A DNA stretch of 64,000 nucleotides from Larkinella terrae (GTDB lineage Bacteria; Bacteroidota; Bacteroidia; Cytophagales; Spirosomataceae). Below are positions 8,141-16,269 of the stretch, in pieces. The DNA lies in contig NZ_WJXZ01000014.1 in NCBI RefSeq assembly GCF_009668025.1, forward strand, positions 888,448-952,447. Direction: 5' to 3'. The position numbers were made by a program, and so were the translations under genes. Under the pieces are notes generated by a model that had not been told where the DNA came from, ran no database searches, and was given only the letters and a program-made list of their open reading frames with translations. Every line of letters starts with the position of its first letter. Within the stretch, counting starts at the first letter, position 1.

Positions 8141-8716
8141 TTACTCTTCTTTAAAGACGGAAAAAAACAACCGTTTCAGCCGCATCAGGCACTTGTACTT
8201 CTGCGTTTTGGCGTTATCGGCGTTGGTATAGCCAAACTTTTCGGTAATATCCTGCATCGACAGGTGGTGGATGTAAAAGTCCTCCAGCAGCGTCCGGCAG
8301 GGTTCTCCCAGGCGGTCGAGTGAATCGGCCATCAGATCGAACTGGCGGTCGCGGGCTTCGTGGTCGGTCAGGTCATCGTCAACATCCGCCCGCTCGTCGG
8401 TGTCCCAGAGGGAATTCCCGTTCCGGTTTCGCGTCGACAACTGCTTGAGCCAGAGCCGACGGCTTACCGAATAGAGGTAGGTTTTTAACTGACAATGCAA
8501 CTCCAGCGAATCCCGGCTTACTTTCTCGTACAGGACGATCAACGTTTCCTGATAAATATCTTTGGCATCATCTTCGGTGCCGCTGTTATTCAGAATCAGG
8601 TTCATCACCATCGGAAAATACCGTTTATACAGCTCTTCCAGCACCGCGTCTGAACCGTTGGCTAATCCCGCAAGCAATTGGTCGTCAGATAAATGCGAAC
8701 GGTTGGATTCTGTCAT
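8141..8716 (-). CDS. ECF-type RNA polymerase sigma factor
   Basis: A 191-residue sigma-70-family factor of the extracytoplasmic function class. Region 2 (about residues 25-95) holds the acidic helix G-T-E-D-D-A-K-D-I-Y-Q-E and the pattern L-K-T-Y-L-Y-S-V-S-R-R-L-W. Region 4 (about 125-185) carries a helix-turn-helix around L-S-M-Q-D-I-T-E-K-F-G-Y. Such factors redirect RNA polymerase to stress promoters and are held by a membrane anti-sigma factor, here probably the gene that follows after one base. A TAnnTTTG box and a 9-bp inverted repeat lie upstream, compatible with autoregulation. Confidence 0.9.
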   Translation of the reverse strand: MTESNRSHLSDDQLLAGLANGSDAVLEELYKRYFPMVMNLILNNSGTEDDAKDIYQETLIVLYEKVSRDSLELHCQLKTYLYSVSRRLWLKQLSTRNRNGNSLWDTDERADVDDDLTDHEARDRQFDLMADSLDRLGEPCRTLLEDFYIHHLSMQDITEKFGYTNADNAKTQKYKCLMRLKRLFFSVFKEE

Positions 8717-8748
8717 TGGTTCCTTGCATACTTAATACGATTCCGGGT

Positions 8749-8799
8749 CAAATGTAACCCAAAAATAAATTTTAATTTTTTTAAAAAAACTTGGGTTAC
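8749..8799 (-). promoter_or_regulatory. promoter and inverted repeat upstream of the ECF sigma gene
   Basis: On the minus strand the box TACATTTG (8749-8756) matches the Bacteroidota -7 consensus TAnnTTTG, with the start codon about 33 bp downstream. An A/T tract upstream (8762-8790) is bounded by the perfect inverted repeat gtaacccaa/ttgggttac (8754-8762 and 8791-8799), which could be a regulator site shared with the divergent lipoprotein gene. No good -33 box is seen. Confidence 0.45.
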
Positions 8800-8859
8800 C
8801 TAATGGCCTTTACCCGTATTAAGGGCTGAGATTTATTAACACTTAAACTGACTACTCTC

Positions 8860-9045
8860 ATGAAACGTATTGTAAAATCTGTATTGTTCGTTGCAACGAT
8901 GGTTTCTTTGGCAGCTGCTTGCCAGTCTAAAAAAGCTGAAGATACAACTTCAACGACCGATTCAACTGCAATGTCTTCAGACTCTTCTATGATGTCTGAC
9001 ACGACGATGGCAACGGATAGCGCTGCTGCTGATTCAGCAAAATAA
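8860..9045 (+). CDS. small Ser/Thr/Asp-rich lipoprotein
   Basis: A 61-residue protein. Residues 1-20 form a lipoprotein signal peptide with the lipobox L-A-A-A-C, so Cys21 would be lipidated. The remaining 40 residues are a disordered, low-complexity stretch of Ser, Thr, Asp, Ala and Met. It contains no domain. It starts 143 bp from the divergent ECF sigma gene and is followed by a good terminator, so it is a one-gene unit. Being next to an ECF locus, it may belong to that regulon. Similar tiny lipoproteins are common in Cytophagales, and their role is not known to me. Confidence 0.75.
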   Translation: MKRIVKSVLFVATMVSLAAACQSKKAEDTTSTTDSTAMSSDSSMMSDTTMATDSAAADSAK

Positions 9046-9068
9046 GCATTACGCTACTATAACGTACG

Positions 9069-9095
9069 AAAGCCGCTCAGCAATGGGCGGCTTTT
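9069..9095 (+). terminator. rho-independent terminator
   Basis: The stem aaagccgc (9069-9076) and gcggcttt (9087-9094) with a T-run ends the small lipoprotein gene, 23 bp after its stop. Confidence 0.85.
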
Positions 9096-9219
9096 CTGTT
9101 TTTATGCCCTTCTGCTTCCGAAAAACCACCTGATCTATCTAAAAACGTCCTTGTTCCGGATTTCTAAGCAGCGTCAAATGGTTATGCTTATCTAGACTAG
9201 TAAAAAATAATACCTCATA

Positions 9220-9254
9220 TTTGTTGTTTATTTAGAAATAGTCTAATTAATTTG
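9220..9254 (+). promoter_or_regulatory. candidate promoter and iron/haem operator of the hmu operon
   Basis: A TTTG box (9220-9223) and a degenerate -7 box TTAATTTG (9247-9254) flank the inverted repeat ttaga-aatag-tctaa (9232-9246). The spacing of 23 bp is slightly longer than the usual 19-21. The TTAGA/TCTAA halves recall DtxR-type iron-repressor boxes. No binding protein is identified. Confidence 0.4.
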
Positions 9255-9278
9255 TGCCTACCAAATGACCGAAGCGCC

Positions 9279-10142
9279 ATGGCGAAGAAATTCTGTTTAA
9301 TTATTTTATTACTGATTACCCGAGTCTCAGCGTATGCGCAGGACGTTTCGAAAACCGATCGCATCGTTTCACTGAATGGTACTGTAACCGAAATTCTTTG
9401 CGACCTGGGGCTGCAAAACCAGATTGTGGGCGTCGATATAACCAGTACGTATCCGGCGGCTATGGATAAAATGCCCAAAGTCGGCCACAACCGCAACATC
9501 GGTGCCGAAGCGGTGCTGGCTCTGCGCCCGACGGTTATTTTGGCCGCGAAAGCCAACGGCAGCATGGATATTAAACCGGAAGTACTGCAGCAATTCAAAA
9601 GTGCCGGGGTGAAAACGCTGATTTTTGATCAGGAAGCGAGCGTGGCCGGAACCAAAGCGCTGATCCATGAAGTCGCCAAAGCCGTGGGCGCAACCGCCAA
9701 AGCGACGGCGCTAACCCGCAAGCTGGACGCCGATCTGGCTAAAGTGAAAAAACCGGCCAAAGCCCAGAAAGTCCTCTTCATTTACGCCCGGGGCACCGGC
9801 ACCATGATGGTCTCGGGCCGGAATACGCCAATCGAAAAGATTGTTCAACTGGCCGGTGCGCAGAATGCTTTCAACGATTTTGACAATTATAAACCGCTGA
9901 CTCCCGAAGCGCTGGTCGTCGGCAATCCGGATGTTATCCTGCTGTTTACGAGCGGTTTGGAAAGCCTGGGCGGCATCGAAGGTTTGCTGAAAGTGCAGGG
10001 AATTGCCCAAACCAACGCGGGCAAAAACCGCCGGGTGATTGAAATGGATGGCCAACTGCTGACCGGTTTCAGCCCGCGTCTGGGCCTGGCCGTGCAGGAA
10101 TTGAGCCGAAAACTGAACCCCGAATTATCCCTGAAAAACTAA
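9279..10142 (+). CDS. hmuT: haem ABC transporter, substrate-binding protein HmuT
   Basis: A 287-residue periplasmic binding protein of the haem/siderophore class. It has a signal peptide (M-A-K-K-F-C-L-I-I-L-L-L, ending A-Y-A-Q near residue 21). The core starts with R-I-V-S-L-N-G-T-V-T-E-I and continues with V-G-H-N-R-N-I-G-A-E and L-R-P-T-V-I-L-A, as in HmuT/ChuT. It would deliver haem from the outer-membrane receptor to the HmuUV permease. I chose the ATG at 9279 rather than 9252, because the signal peptide begins there. It is the first gene of a plus-strand operon, 17 bp before hmuU. Confidence 0.88.
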   Translation: MAKKFCLIILLLITRVSAYAQDVSKTDRIVSLNGTVTEILCDLGLQNQIVGVDITSTYPAAMDKMPKVGHNRNIGAEAVLALRPTVILAAKANGSMDIKPEVLQQFKSAGVKTLIFDQEASVAGTKALIHEVAKAVGATAKATALTRKLDADLAKVKKPAKAQKVLFIYARGTGTMMVSGRNTPIEKIVQLAGAQNAFNDFDNYKPLTPEALVVGNPDVILLFTSGLESLGGIEGLLKVQGIAQTNAGKNRRVIEMDGQLLTGFSPRLGLAVQELSRKLNPELSLKN

Positions 10143-10159
10143 CGACTCCGACCGATTCT

Positions 10160-11266
10160 ATGCAAGCTGACCTGCCAAATACGCTGACTGTTGCCCCGTC
10201 GAAACGGTCTGCCCCAACCGGGTTACCCCGCGCTAAAGGCTGGTGGCTGAACGGGTTGCTGATCGTGCTGCTGGTGGTCGTGATGATCTGGTCGGTGGGC
10301 ATCGGCGCCGTATCGATTCCGATTCCGGACGTGCTGGCGATTCTGTTTAATAAAATGGGCTGGAACATTGGCGTCGTCGAACCGCAGCAGGAAACTGTGT
10401 TGACCGTGATTCGCCTGCCGCGAATTCTGCTGGGCGTGCTGGTGGGGGGCGTACTCGGCATTTCGGGGGCGGCCATTCAGGGCTTATTCCGCAACCCGCT
10501 GGCCGATCCGGGCCTGATCGGTATTTCGTCGGGAGCCTCCGTCATGGCGGTTTTGATGATCGTCCTGCAACTGAAGATTTTTCAGGATCTGTCGTCGCTC
10601 TCCGGTTTATACGCGCTGTCGCTGGCGGCTTTTGCCGGTGCGGTTTGTACAACATTGCTGGTCTATACACTGGCACGTAAGAACGGCCGAACGGTTGTTT
10701 CAACGATGTTACTGGTCGGAATAGCCATCAACGTATTGTGCGAATCGTTGCGCGGTTTGATGATGTACCTGGCCGATGAAGCGCAGTTGCGGGCCATTTC
10801 CTACTGGAGTCTGGGCAGTTTGGGCGGGGCGAGTTGGGAAGTACTGCAGGTTGCCGCGCCATTTTTACTGATCCCGATCCTGTTGATGCCCCGGTTGAGC
10901 AAACCCATGAATGCGTTCGCACTGGGCGAAAGTCAGGCGGGCCATTTGGGCGTCGATGTCTCGAAACTGAAACGGAATGTCATTATTCTGGCGACCTTAG
11001 GCGTCGGCGTTGCGGTGGCGGTTTCGGGCGTGATCGGTTTTATCGGGCTGGTCATTCCGCACCTGATTCGTCAGATTTCGGGGGCCAACCACCGGACGGT
11101 TTTACCGGCTTCCGCCCTGTTGGGAGCCATTGTCCTGACGTTGTCGGACCTGGTAGCCCGGACCATCGTAGCCCCGGCCGAATTACCGATCGGGATCATC
11201 ACCGGCATGATCGGCGCGCCCACTTTCCTGTTCATGCTGGTACGGGGCGCGGGCGGTCGGGCCTAA
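10160..11266 (+). CDS. hmuU: haem ABC transporter permease HmuU (FecCD family)
   Basis: A 368-residue inner-membrane permease with about ten transmembrane helices. FecCD family features are R-L-P-R-I-L-L-G-V-L-V-G-G (about 90), N-P-L-A-D-P-G-L-I-G-I, the cytoplasmic loop Y-W-S-L-G-S-L-G-G, and the C-terminal G-F-I-G-L-V-I-P-H-L-I-R, where the ATPase docks. It forms the channel for haem with HmuT and HmuV. It follows hmuT by 17 bp. The gap to hmuV (90 bp) holds a palindromic word repeat. Confidence 0.9.
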   Translation: MQADLPNTLTVAPSKRSAPTGLPRAKGWWLNGLLIVLLVVVMIWSVGIGAVSIPIPDVLAILFNKMGWNIGVVEPQQETVLTVIRLPRILLGVLVGGVLGISGAAIQGLFRNPLADPGLIGISSGASVMAVLMIVLQLKIFQDLSSLSGLYALSLAAFAGAVCTTLLVYTLARKNGRTVVSTMLLVGIAINVLCESLRGLMMYLADEAQLRAISYWSLGSLGGASWEVLQVAAPFLLIPILLMPRLSKPMNAFALGESQAGHLGVDVSKLKRNVIILATLGVGVAVAVSGVIGFIGLVIPHLIRQISGANHRTVLPASALLGAIVLTLSDLVARTIVAPAELPIGIITGMIGAPTFLFMLVRGAGGRA

Positions 11267-11269
11267 ATA

Positions 11270-11350
11270 GTTTAGACGGTTTACGGTTTTTGGTTTACAG
11301 TTGCCTGACGCAAACACGTACCGAAAACGATAAACCGAAAACCAAAAACA
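11270..11350. repeat. imperfect palindrome of GGTTTA/CGGTTTT words inside the hmu operon
   Basis: The left part (tttacggtttttggtttacag) and the right part (aaaccgaaaaccaaaaaca) are imperfect reverse complements. The word CTGTAAACCAAAAACCGTA recurs near 49207. It lies between hmuU and hmuV and could form an mRNA hairpin. Confidence 0.5.
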
Positions 11351-11356
11351 AATTTC

Positions 11357-12193
11357 ATGCTGGAAGCGCAACATATCACGCATCAGATCAACCGGAAAAC
11401 GCTGCTGGACGACGTATCGTTGGTGGTGCGGCCGGGCGAATTGGTGGCCGTGGTCGGGGCCAATGGCGCCGGGAAATCGACGCTGCTGAAAACGATCAGC
11501 CGGGAATTGACGCCCACCCAGGGGGAGGTGTTGATCGACAAAAAACCGCTCAACCGGTTTTCGTCCCTGGAGCTGGCCCGGCGACGGGCGGTTTTGGCAC
11601 AACAGAACCCGCTGGTGTTCGAGTTCAGCGTATACGAATTGGTGATGATGGGGCGGTATCCGCATTTTGAAGGTCACCCGCGTTCCGAAGATCTGGCGAT
11701 TGTCGATTTTGCGCTGGAGCGAACCGGCATTGCTCATCTGGCCGGACGGACCGTTCCGACGCTTTCAGGCGGGGAGCAGCAGCGGGTTCACCTCGCCAAA
11801 ATTCTGGCCCAGTTGATGGAAATCGAGGAAATCGATCAGGCCGAAGCGCCCATCCGCCAGACCAAATACCTGCTGCTCGACGAACCGACTACGGGCCTCG
11901 ATTTCTATTATCAGCATAGTTTGCTGGAAGTGGCCAGCGAACTCACCAAGCGCGGCTACGGCGTTGTCGCGATTTTGCACGACCTCAATCTGGTGATGCA
12001 ATACGCCGATAAAGTGCTGTTACTCAAGGAAGGGAAAGCCCTGACGTTTGGCAAACCGGCCTCGGTACTGACAACGGAATCCATTTTTAACGCATTCAAT
12101 TTATCCGTTCATATTATTCACCAACCGGAACTGGACAGTCCGCTGATTGTCCATACCCGGCAAACCGTTCCTCTCCCGACTCAAATTAGCTAA
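11357..12193 (+). CDS. hmuV: haem ABC transporter ATP-binding protein HmuV
   Basis: A 278-residue ABC ATPase. Walker A is G-A-N-G-A-G-K-S (about 36-43), the Q-loop is A-Q-Q-N-P, the signature is L-S-G-G-E-Q-Q-R (about 137) and Walker B is L-L-L-D-E-P-T-T-G-L-D, followed by the switch His in A-I-L-H-D-L-N. This order and the length are typical of HmuV/FhuC. It powers haem import with HmuU. An insertion of about 15 residues before Walker B (rich in Glu and Ile) is a lineage detail. It precedes hmuS by 9 bp. Confidence 0.92.
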   Translation: MLEAQHITHQINRKTLLDDVSLVVRPGELVAVVGANGAGKSTLLKTISRELTPTQGEVLIDKKPLNRFSSLELARRRAVLAQQNPLVFEFSVYELVMMGRYPHFEGHPRSEDLAIVDFALERTGIAHLAGRTVPTLSGGEQQRVHLAKILAQLMEIEEIDQAEAPIRQTKYLLLDEPTTGLDFYYQHSLLEVASELTKRGYGVVAILHDLNLVMQYADKVLLLKEGKALTFGKPASVLTTESIFNAFNLSVHIIHQPELDSPLIVHTRQTVPLPTQIS

Positions 12194-12202
12194 CGAAACA
12201 AC

Positions 12203-13255
12203 ATGACAACGACCGTTCTTGATCTGAAAAAACAATATGCGGCATTCAAAGCCGAAAACCCGAAAGTGCGCATTCGCGACGCAGCTCAACAATTGGGCAT
12301 TAGCGAAGCCGAACTGGTTGCCACGGGCGTCGGCGAAACGGCTACGCAACTGGAAGGCGATTTTCGGGAATTATTGAAAGAAGTGCCGACGCTGGGGTAC
12401 GTCATGGCGCTCACCCGCAACGAAAGCGTGGTGCACGAACGCAAAGGCGAATACCTGAACGTGTCATTCAACGGCCACGTTGGGCTGGTGCTGGGCGAAG
12501 ACATCGATCTGCGGTTGTTTCTGGCTACCTGGAAATTCGGTTTTGCCGTACACGAAAACGATCGCAAGAGCCTGCAGTTTTTTGCCAGCGATGGCGAGGC
12601 CGTTCATAAAATTTACCTGACGGAGAAGAGTAACGAAGCCGCCTACGACGCCCTCGTTGCGAAATATCGGTCGGCCGACCAGTCCGGTAATCTGGAGATT
12701 GAACCCAAACCGGAAGCCGTTGTGCCAACGCCGGATTCTGAAATCGACGTGGTGGCTTTCCAGGAAGCCTGGCTAAACCTGAAAGACACGCACGAGTTTT
12801 TTGGCATGCTGCGGAAAAATAAGGTATCCCGGCTGCAGGCCATGCAGTTTGCGCCCGAAGGTTACGCCCTGCCGATCACGATGGATGCGGTGAAAAATGT
12901 CTTTACCGAAGTTTCCAAAACCGGTCTGCCAATCATGATTTTTGTCGGAAACCGGGGATGTATCCAAATCCATACGGGCGAAGTGCGGAAGCTGGTGGCG
13001 ATGGGGCCGTGGTTCAACGTGCTCGATCCGCAGTTTAACCTCCACCTGCGTGAAGACCACGTGGCGTCGGCCTGGGTGGTGAAGAAGCCAACCACTGATG
13101 GGATCGTCACGAGTCTGGAATTATACGATGCGGAAGGCAACCAGATTGCGTTGGTTTTTGGAAAACGCAAACCCGGAATTCCCGAAAAAACCGAGTGGCG
13201 TGAGGTCGTTGCGCAAACGGCTTTGGCTAACCCTGTCAGCGGTCAAAGACCCTGA
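12203..13255 (+). CDS. hmuS: haemin-degrading factor / haem chaperone (HemS/HmuS family)
   Basis: A 350-residue cytoplasmic protein with the two tandem HemS domains (about 1-165 and 185-340) expected for this family, which binds or degrades imported haem. Motifs include L-G-Y-V-M-A-L-T-R-N-E near 67 and W-F-N-V-L-D-P-Q-F-N-L-H-L-R near 271. The last residues, P-V-S-G-Q-R-P, and the TGA stop are encoded by the first unit of a 71-bp repeat array, which suggests that the repeat replaced the original end of the gene. It closes the hmuTUVS block, 9 bp after hmuV. Confidence 0.87.
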   Translation: MTTTVLDLKKQYAAFKAENPKVRIRDAAQQLGISEAELVATGVGETATQLEGDFRELLKEVPTLGYVMALTRNESVVHERKGEYLNVSFNGHVGLVLGEDIDLRLFLATWKFGFAVHENDRKSLQFFASDGEAVHKIYLTEKSNEAAYDALVAKYRSADQSGNLEIEPKPEAVVPTPDSEIDVVAFQEAWLNLKDTHEFFGMLRKNKVSRLQAMQFAPEGYALPITMDAVKNVFTEVSKTGLPIMIFVGNRGCIQIHTGEVRKLVAMGPWFNVLDPQFNLHLREDHVASAWVVKKPTTDGIVTSLELYDAEGNQIALVFGKRKPGIPEKTEWREVVAQTALANPVSGQRP

Positions 13256-13549
13256 CAGCGGTGGTCTCCAGATCAACGAAAATGATACGCTGAAAAGCTC
13301 ACCGCTGTCAGGGTCTTTGACCGCTGACAGGGTGGTCTCTAGATCAACGAAAATGATGCCCTGAAAAGCTCACCGCTGTCAGGGTCTTTGACCGCTGACA
13401 GGGTGGTCTCTAGATCAACGAAAATGATGCCCTGAAAAGCTCACCGCTGTCAGGGTCTTCGACCGCTGACAGGGTGGTCTCCAGATCAACGAAAATGATA
13501 CGCTGAAAAGCTCACCGCTGTCAGGGTCTTCGACCGCTGACAGGGTGGA
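13230..13549 (+). repeat. 71-bp tandem array with CCGCTGWCAGGG palindromes; first block inverted
   Basis: Units begin at 13230, 13301, 13372, 13443 and 13514 (the last is partial), an exact period of 71 bp. Each unit has a 33-bp palindromic block (two CCGCTGWCAGGG-type words) followed by a 38-bp spacer ending in gctgaaaagctc. In units 2-5 the block starts accgctgtcaggg. In unit 1 the block is its exact reverse complement, while the spacer keeps the same orientation. The array overlaps the end of hmuS and runs toward hmuY. Confidence 0.9.
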
Positions 13550-13681
13550 GAACGCCGAACTTGTGAACGTACTGGTCTTTCGAACGAACATCAATTTGTG
13601 CAAACTGCGGGGAGTCTGCCGGTGGAGCGTCGACATGGAAGACCGGGATTGTGTTTGATTACAAAGAAGCTAAATAAAACC

Positions 13682-14287
13682 GTGAACAAAATTTCTGTAC
13701 TACTCTTTAGTCTCGTAGTTGGTGCTTCATTGTTCTGCCAACCGCTCCAGGCTCAATCGCTTAAGGTTAACACCGTCAGCGACTTACCTGCCGATCCGGC
13801 CAGCAACGACCCCCAATCGGGCCGACCGATGGGATCGACCAACCGGTTTACATTTTTCAACTTTAAGGACGGCAAGCAGGTCCCGAACAGCGATTCGGCA
13901 ACCAACATATGGGACATTGGCATTCGGGCGACCACGATCATCGTCAACGGTGGAACCGGGCGGTCGGGACAGGGGGGCGCTTACATCCACACCGGAACGC
14001 TCGAAAGCCTGAGTGCAGTGCCGGAAACGGCAACCTTTGCCGGTGACGAAAACGCCAACAAACTGGCCATTCCGACCGGTTCGGGCAACGGCTGGTACAC
14101 CTACGGCGGAGGGGTCATTTCCCCGACAAACGACAAAGTGCTGGTCATTCGGACGGGCGACGGAAAATACGCCAAAGTACAGATTCTGAGCTACTACAAA
14201 GGTGGGCCCGATGGGCCGGGGAGCGAAAGCCGGTTTTATACCTTCCGGTACGTGTATCAGCCCGACGGCAGCAAAAAACTGAATTAA
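13682..14287 (+). CDS. hmuY: HmuY-family haem-binding protein
   Basis: A 201-residue secreted protein with an N-terminal signal peptide (residues 1-25, ending L-Q-A-Q). HmuY features include W-D-I-G-I-R-A-T-T-I-I-V-N-G-G near 77, G-S-G-N-G-W-Y near 138, and V-L-V-I-R-T-G-D-G-K-Y-A-K-V-Q-I-L-S-Y-Y just before a C-terminal F-R-Y-V-Y-Q-P-D-G. HmuY proteins capture haem outside the outer membrane and hand it to a TonB receptor. The start is the GTG at 13682: frames reaching further upstream run through non-family sequence, while the signal peptide begins here. It follows the repeat array and belongs to the hmu operon. Confidence 0.85.
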   Translation: MNKISVLLFSLVVGASLFCQPLQAQSLKVNTVSDLPADPASNDPQSGRPMGSTNRFTFFNFKDGKQVPNSDSATNIWDIGIRATTIIVNGGTGRSGQGGAYIHTGTLESLSAVPETATFAGDENANKLAIPTGSGNGWYTYGGGVISPTNDKVLVIRTGDGKYAKVQILSYYKGGPDGPGSESRFYTFRYVYQPDGSKKLN

Positions 14288-14331
14288 CCGATTCCTATCC
14301 ACCCGTTTTATCGGATTACGAACAACTTGCC

Positions 14332-14688
14332 ATGATCAACCGCGACACCTGTTTTATTACGCTGGCCCAGACTGAATTCGGCGAAGTCCACCTTTGCCGG
14401 GGGTGCAAAGCCAACCTCAGTTTCCGGTTCAACAACATTTTCCAGATCATGTCGCCGGGCGAATTCCGGCAACTGTTTCGGCACGTTGAATCAGTCGATG
14501 TCGACGGTTTTTTTGGTCAGCCGATCACGGAATCCAGTGGCGAAATCCGGCGGCTTTACCTCGGCACGACCGTGGAACCGCTCTACTTCTGTTTTACAAA
14601 ACCGGAGCTGGAAAACCTGCGTGGCATTCTGAACGACGCCATGTCGCGGCTCAACACGCTGGAAAAAGCGTGGACCGAATTGAATTGA
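14332..14688 (+). CDS. small conserved protein with CxxC (probably DUF6686)
   Basis: A 118-residue cytoplasmic-looking protein. Near residue 23 it has L-C-R-G-C, a CxxC pair that could bind metal, followed by an F-R-F-N-N-I-F segment and a C-terminal helix. I recall a family of this form (DUF6686) in Bacteroidota near haem or iron genes, but the assignment is from memory. It starts 44 bp after hmuY, in the same direction, and a terminator follows, so it is likely the last gene of the operon. Confidence 0.65.
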   Translation: MINRDTCFITLAQTEFGEVHLCRGCKANLSFRFNNIFQIMSPGEFRQLFRHVESVDVDGFFGQPITESSGEIRRLYLGTTVEPLYFCFTKPELENLRGILNDAMSRLNTLEKAWTELN

Positions 14689-14763
14689 TTTTTCCTGCCC
14701 CGACCGACCCGAAAAACCGGGGTAATAAGATAATACAGTAAAAGCTTATAGTGAGTAGGATAG

Positions 14764-14798
14764 AAAAAGCAGTGTCTTTGACGCTGCTTTTTTTTTAA
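14764..14798 (+). terminator. rho-independent terminator of the hmu operon
   Basis: A nine-pair stem (agcagtgtc with gacgctgct, one G:T pair), a three-base loop and a run of eight or more T lie 80 bp past the small CxxC gene. Confidence 0.85.
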
Positions 14799-14921
14799 AT
14801 GAACAATTCGTCAGAACTTTGATGGTAATAGAGACTCGACAAAAGACGTTAGACAGGAGACGAACGATGCGGATCACTTAAAACGTAGCCGCCGGTTTTT
14901 TACTCTTTTGTTGCTCTTTAC

Positions 14922-16094
14922 ATGTCTTTAATCAAAATGCTTATGAGTAAACCGTATCACATCCGGCGATTCGCCATTCTGATTGTTGCTGGAATCGCTC
15001 TTCTGGTTACATCCTGTAAAAAAGACGAGGTAGAAAGCTTAAAACCTTCCCTGGCGATCCCGCTGGTCTATGATAGTACCGGTTTTAGTTACAATAGCGA
15101 ACCGCTCAAACCCCTCATTCAACAATACACGAATTTAATTCAGGAAGCCGAAAAAGGCCGCCAGACCGGCACGTACGTTTCGGAAGAAACGCTCAATGCG
15201 GCTTTTACCCAGGGGAATTTCAGTTTGCAATCGGCGACAACGCCTTATTACACCAGCCAGTTACGTGCCCAGAACAACGGGTTTTTCGCCGAATTATCGA
15301 AAGCAAGTGGCGGAAATTTTTATCCGTTCGACCGGAGTTGGGAAGGGGGCGTTTACAGGGGTTACCTGTTTGATGAATACGGACTGGAAATGGGGCAGAT
15401 GATCGAAAAAGGCATGTACGGGGCAACCTTATACAACTACGCCGTGTCGCTGATCCATGGAACATTTACAACCGCTACCGCCGACCAGATTCTGTTTTTA
15501 TACGGTTCCAATCCGAAATTTTTCAACAGTGACAACAGCAAATTCTACAGCAATCCCGACAAGTTAATGGCCGCTTATGCCGCCCAGCGGGATGACGCAA
15601 CCGGAACGGGTTTATACAGCCAGATCCGCCTGGCTTTTATTACGCTTCAGGCGGCATTAAAAGGTGGTGAGGATTACAATGAATACCGGGATGAAGCGCT
15701 GGCTGCGATCAAGCTCAATTGGGAAAAAACCAACGCAGCTACGGTTATTCACATTCTTCAGGAAGCGACTGCGCTTTTAAACGCTACCGATCAGGACGAT
15801 CAGAAGCGGGCCGAATCGCTGCATTTAATCAGCGAAGCCATCGGATTTCTGCACGGCTGGCGAACTATCGATATCACCAATAAAACCATAACCGATGCAC
15901 AGATTGACGACATTCTGGTGGTGTTAAAAGCGCCCTATAACCGATCGTCTGCCGTTTATCGTTTCGTTACCAATTCAGCCGAAGAAGCACCGAAACTGAA
16001 AGAAGCAATCGGCAAAATCCAGGCCGTATACGGTTTTACGAATGACGAAGTGGAAAGCTTCCGCCATAATTACGTCGCTGAGCAGGGACGGTAG
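14922..16094 (+). CDS. lipoprotein, probably DUF4856 (haem/iron-linked)
   Basis: A 390-residue lipoprotein: the signal ends in L-L-V-T-S-C-K-K, with the lipidated Cys near 32. The mature protein is largely helical, with repeated aromatic motifs such as F-Y-P-F-D-R-S-W-E-G-G-V-Y-R-G-Y. I believe this is DUF4856, which is often found next to HmuY and TonB genes in Bacteroidota; the family call is from memory. A role in haem or iron handling is inferred from context only. The preceding terminator suggests its own promoter. It converges on the second HmuY gene. Confidence 0.7.
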   Translation: MSLIKMLMSKPYHIRRFAILIVAGIALLVTSCKKDEVESLKPSLAIPLVYDSTGFSYNSEPLKPLIQQYTNLIQEAEKGRQTGTYVSEETLNAAFTQGNFSLQSATTPYYTSQLRAQNNGFFAELSKASGGNFYPFDRSWEGGVYRGYLFDEYGLEMGQMIEKGMYGATLYNYAVSLIHGTFTTATADQILFLYGSNPKFFNSDNSKFYSNPDKLMAAYAAQRDDATGTGLYSQIRLAFITLQAALKGGEDYNEYRDEALAAIKLNWEKTNAATVIHILQEATALLNATDQDDQKRAESLHLISEAIGFLHGWRTIDITNKTITDAQIDDILVVLKAPYNRSSAVYRFVTNSAEEAPKLKEAIGKIQAVYGFTNDEVESFRHNYVAEQGR

Positions 16095-16100
16095 ATCATG

Positions 16101-16182
16101 AATGAACAATTAACAATGAATAATGAAAGCAGATAAGATAGCTCTAATTTGACTGTTCATTATTCATTGTTAATTATTCATT
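16101..16182. repeat. 27-bp inverted repeat, AACAATGAA word family
   Basis: Arms 16101-16127 and 16156-16182 are reverse complements built from aatgaacaattaacaatgaa words. The same words recur at 23226-23301 and 33675-33750. It sits between convergent genes. Confidence 0.75.
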
Positions 16183-16269
16183 TAACTTCTAAAACTTATC
16201 CGCAAAACTGGCTACTACATTACGCGGTTTTTGCGGATTCACGGCAAGTCGCCGGTGTAATAAACCGTT

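Noticed and set aside
13230-13549. CRISPR-like array
   Set aside because: All spacers are the same sequence and no cas genes are present. It is a simple 71-bp tandem array.
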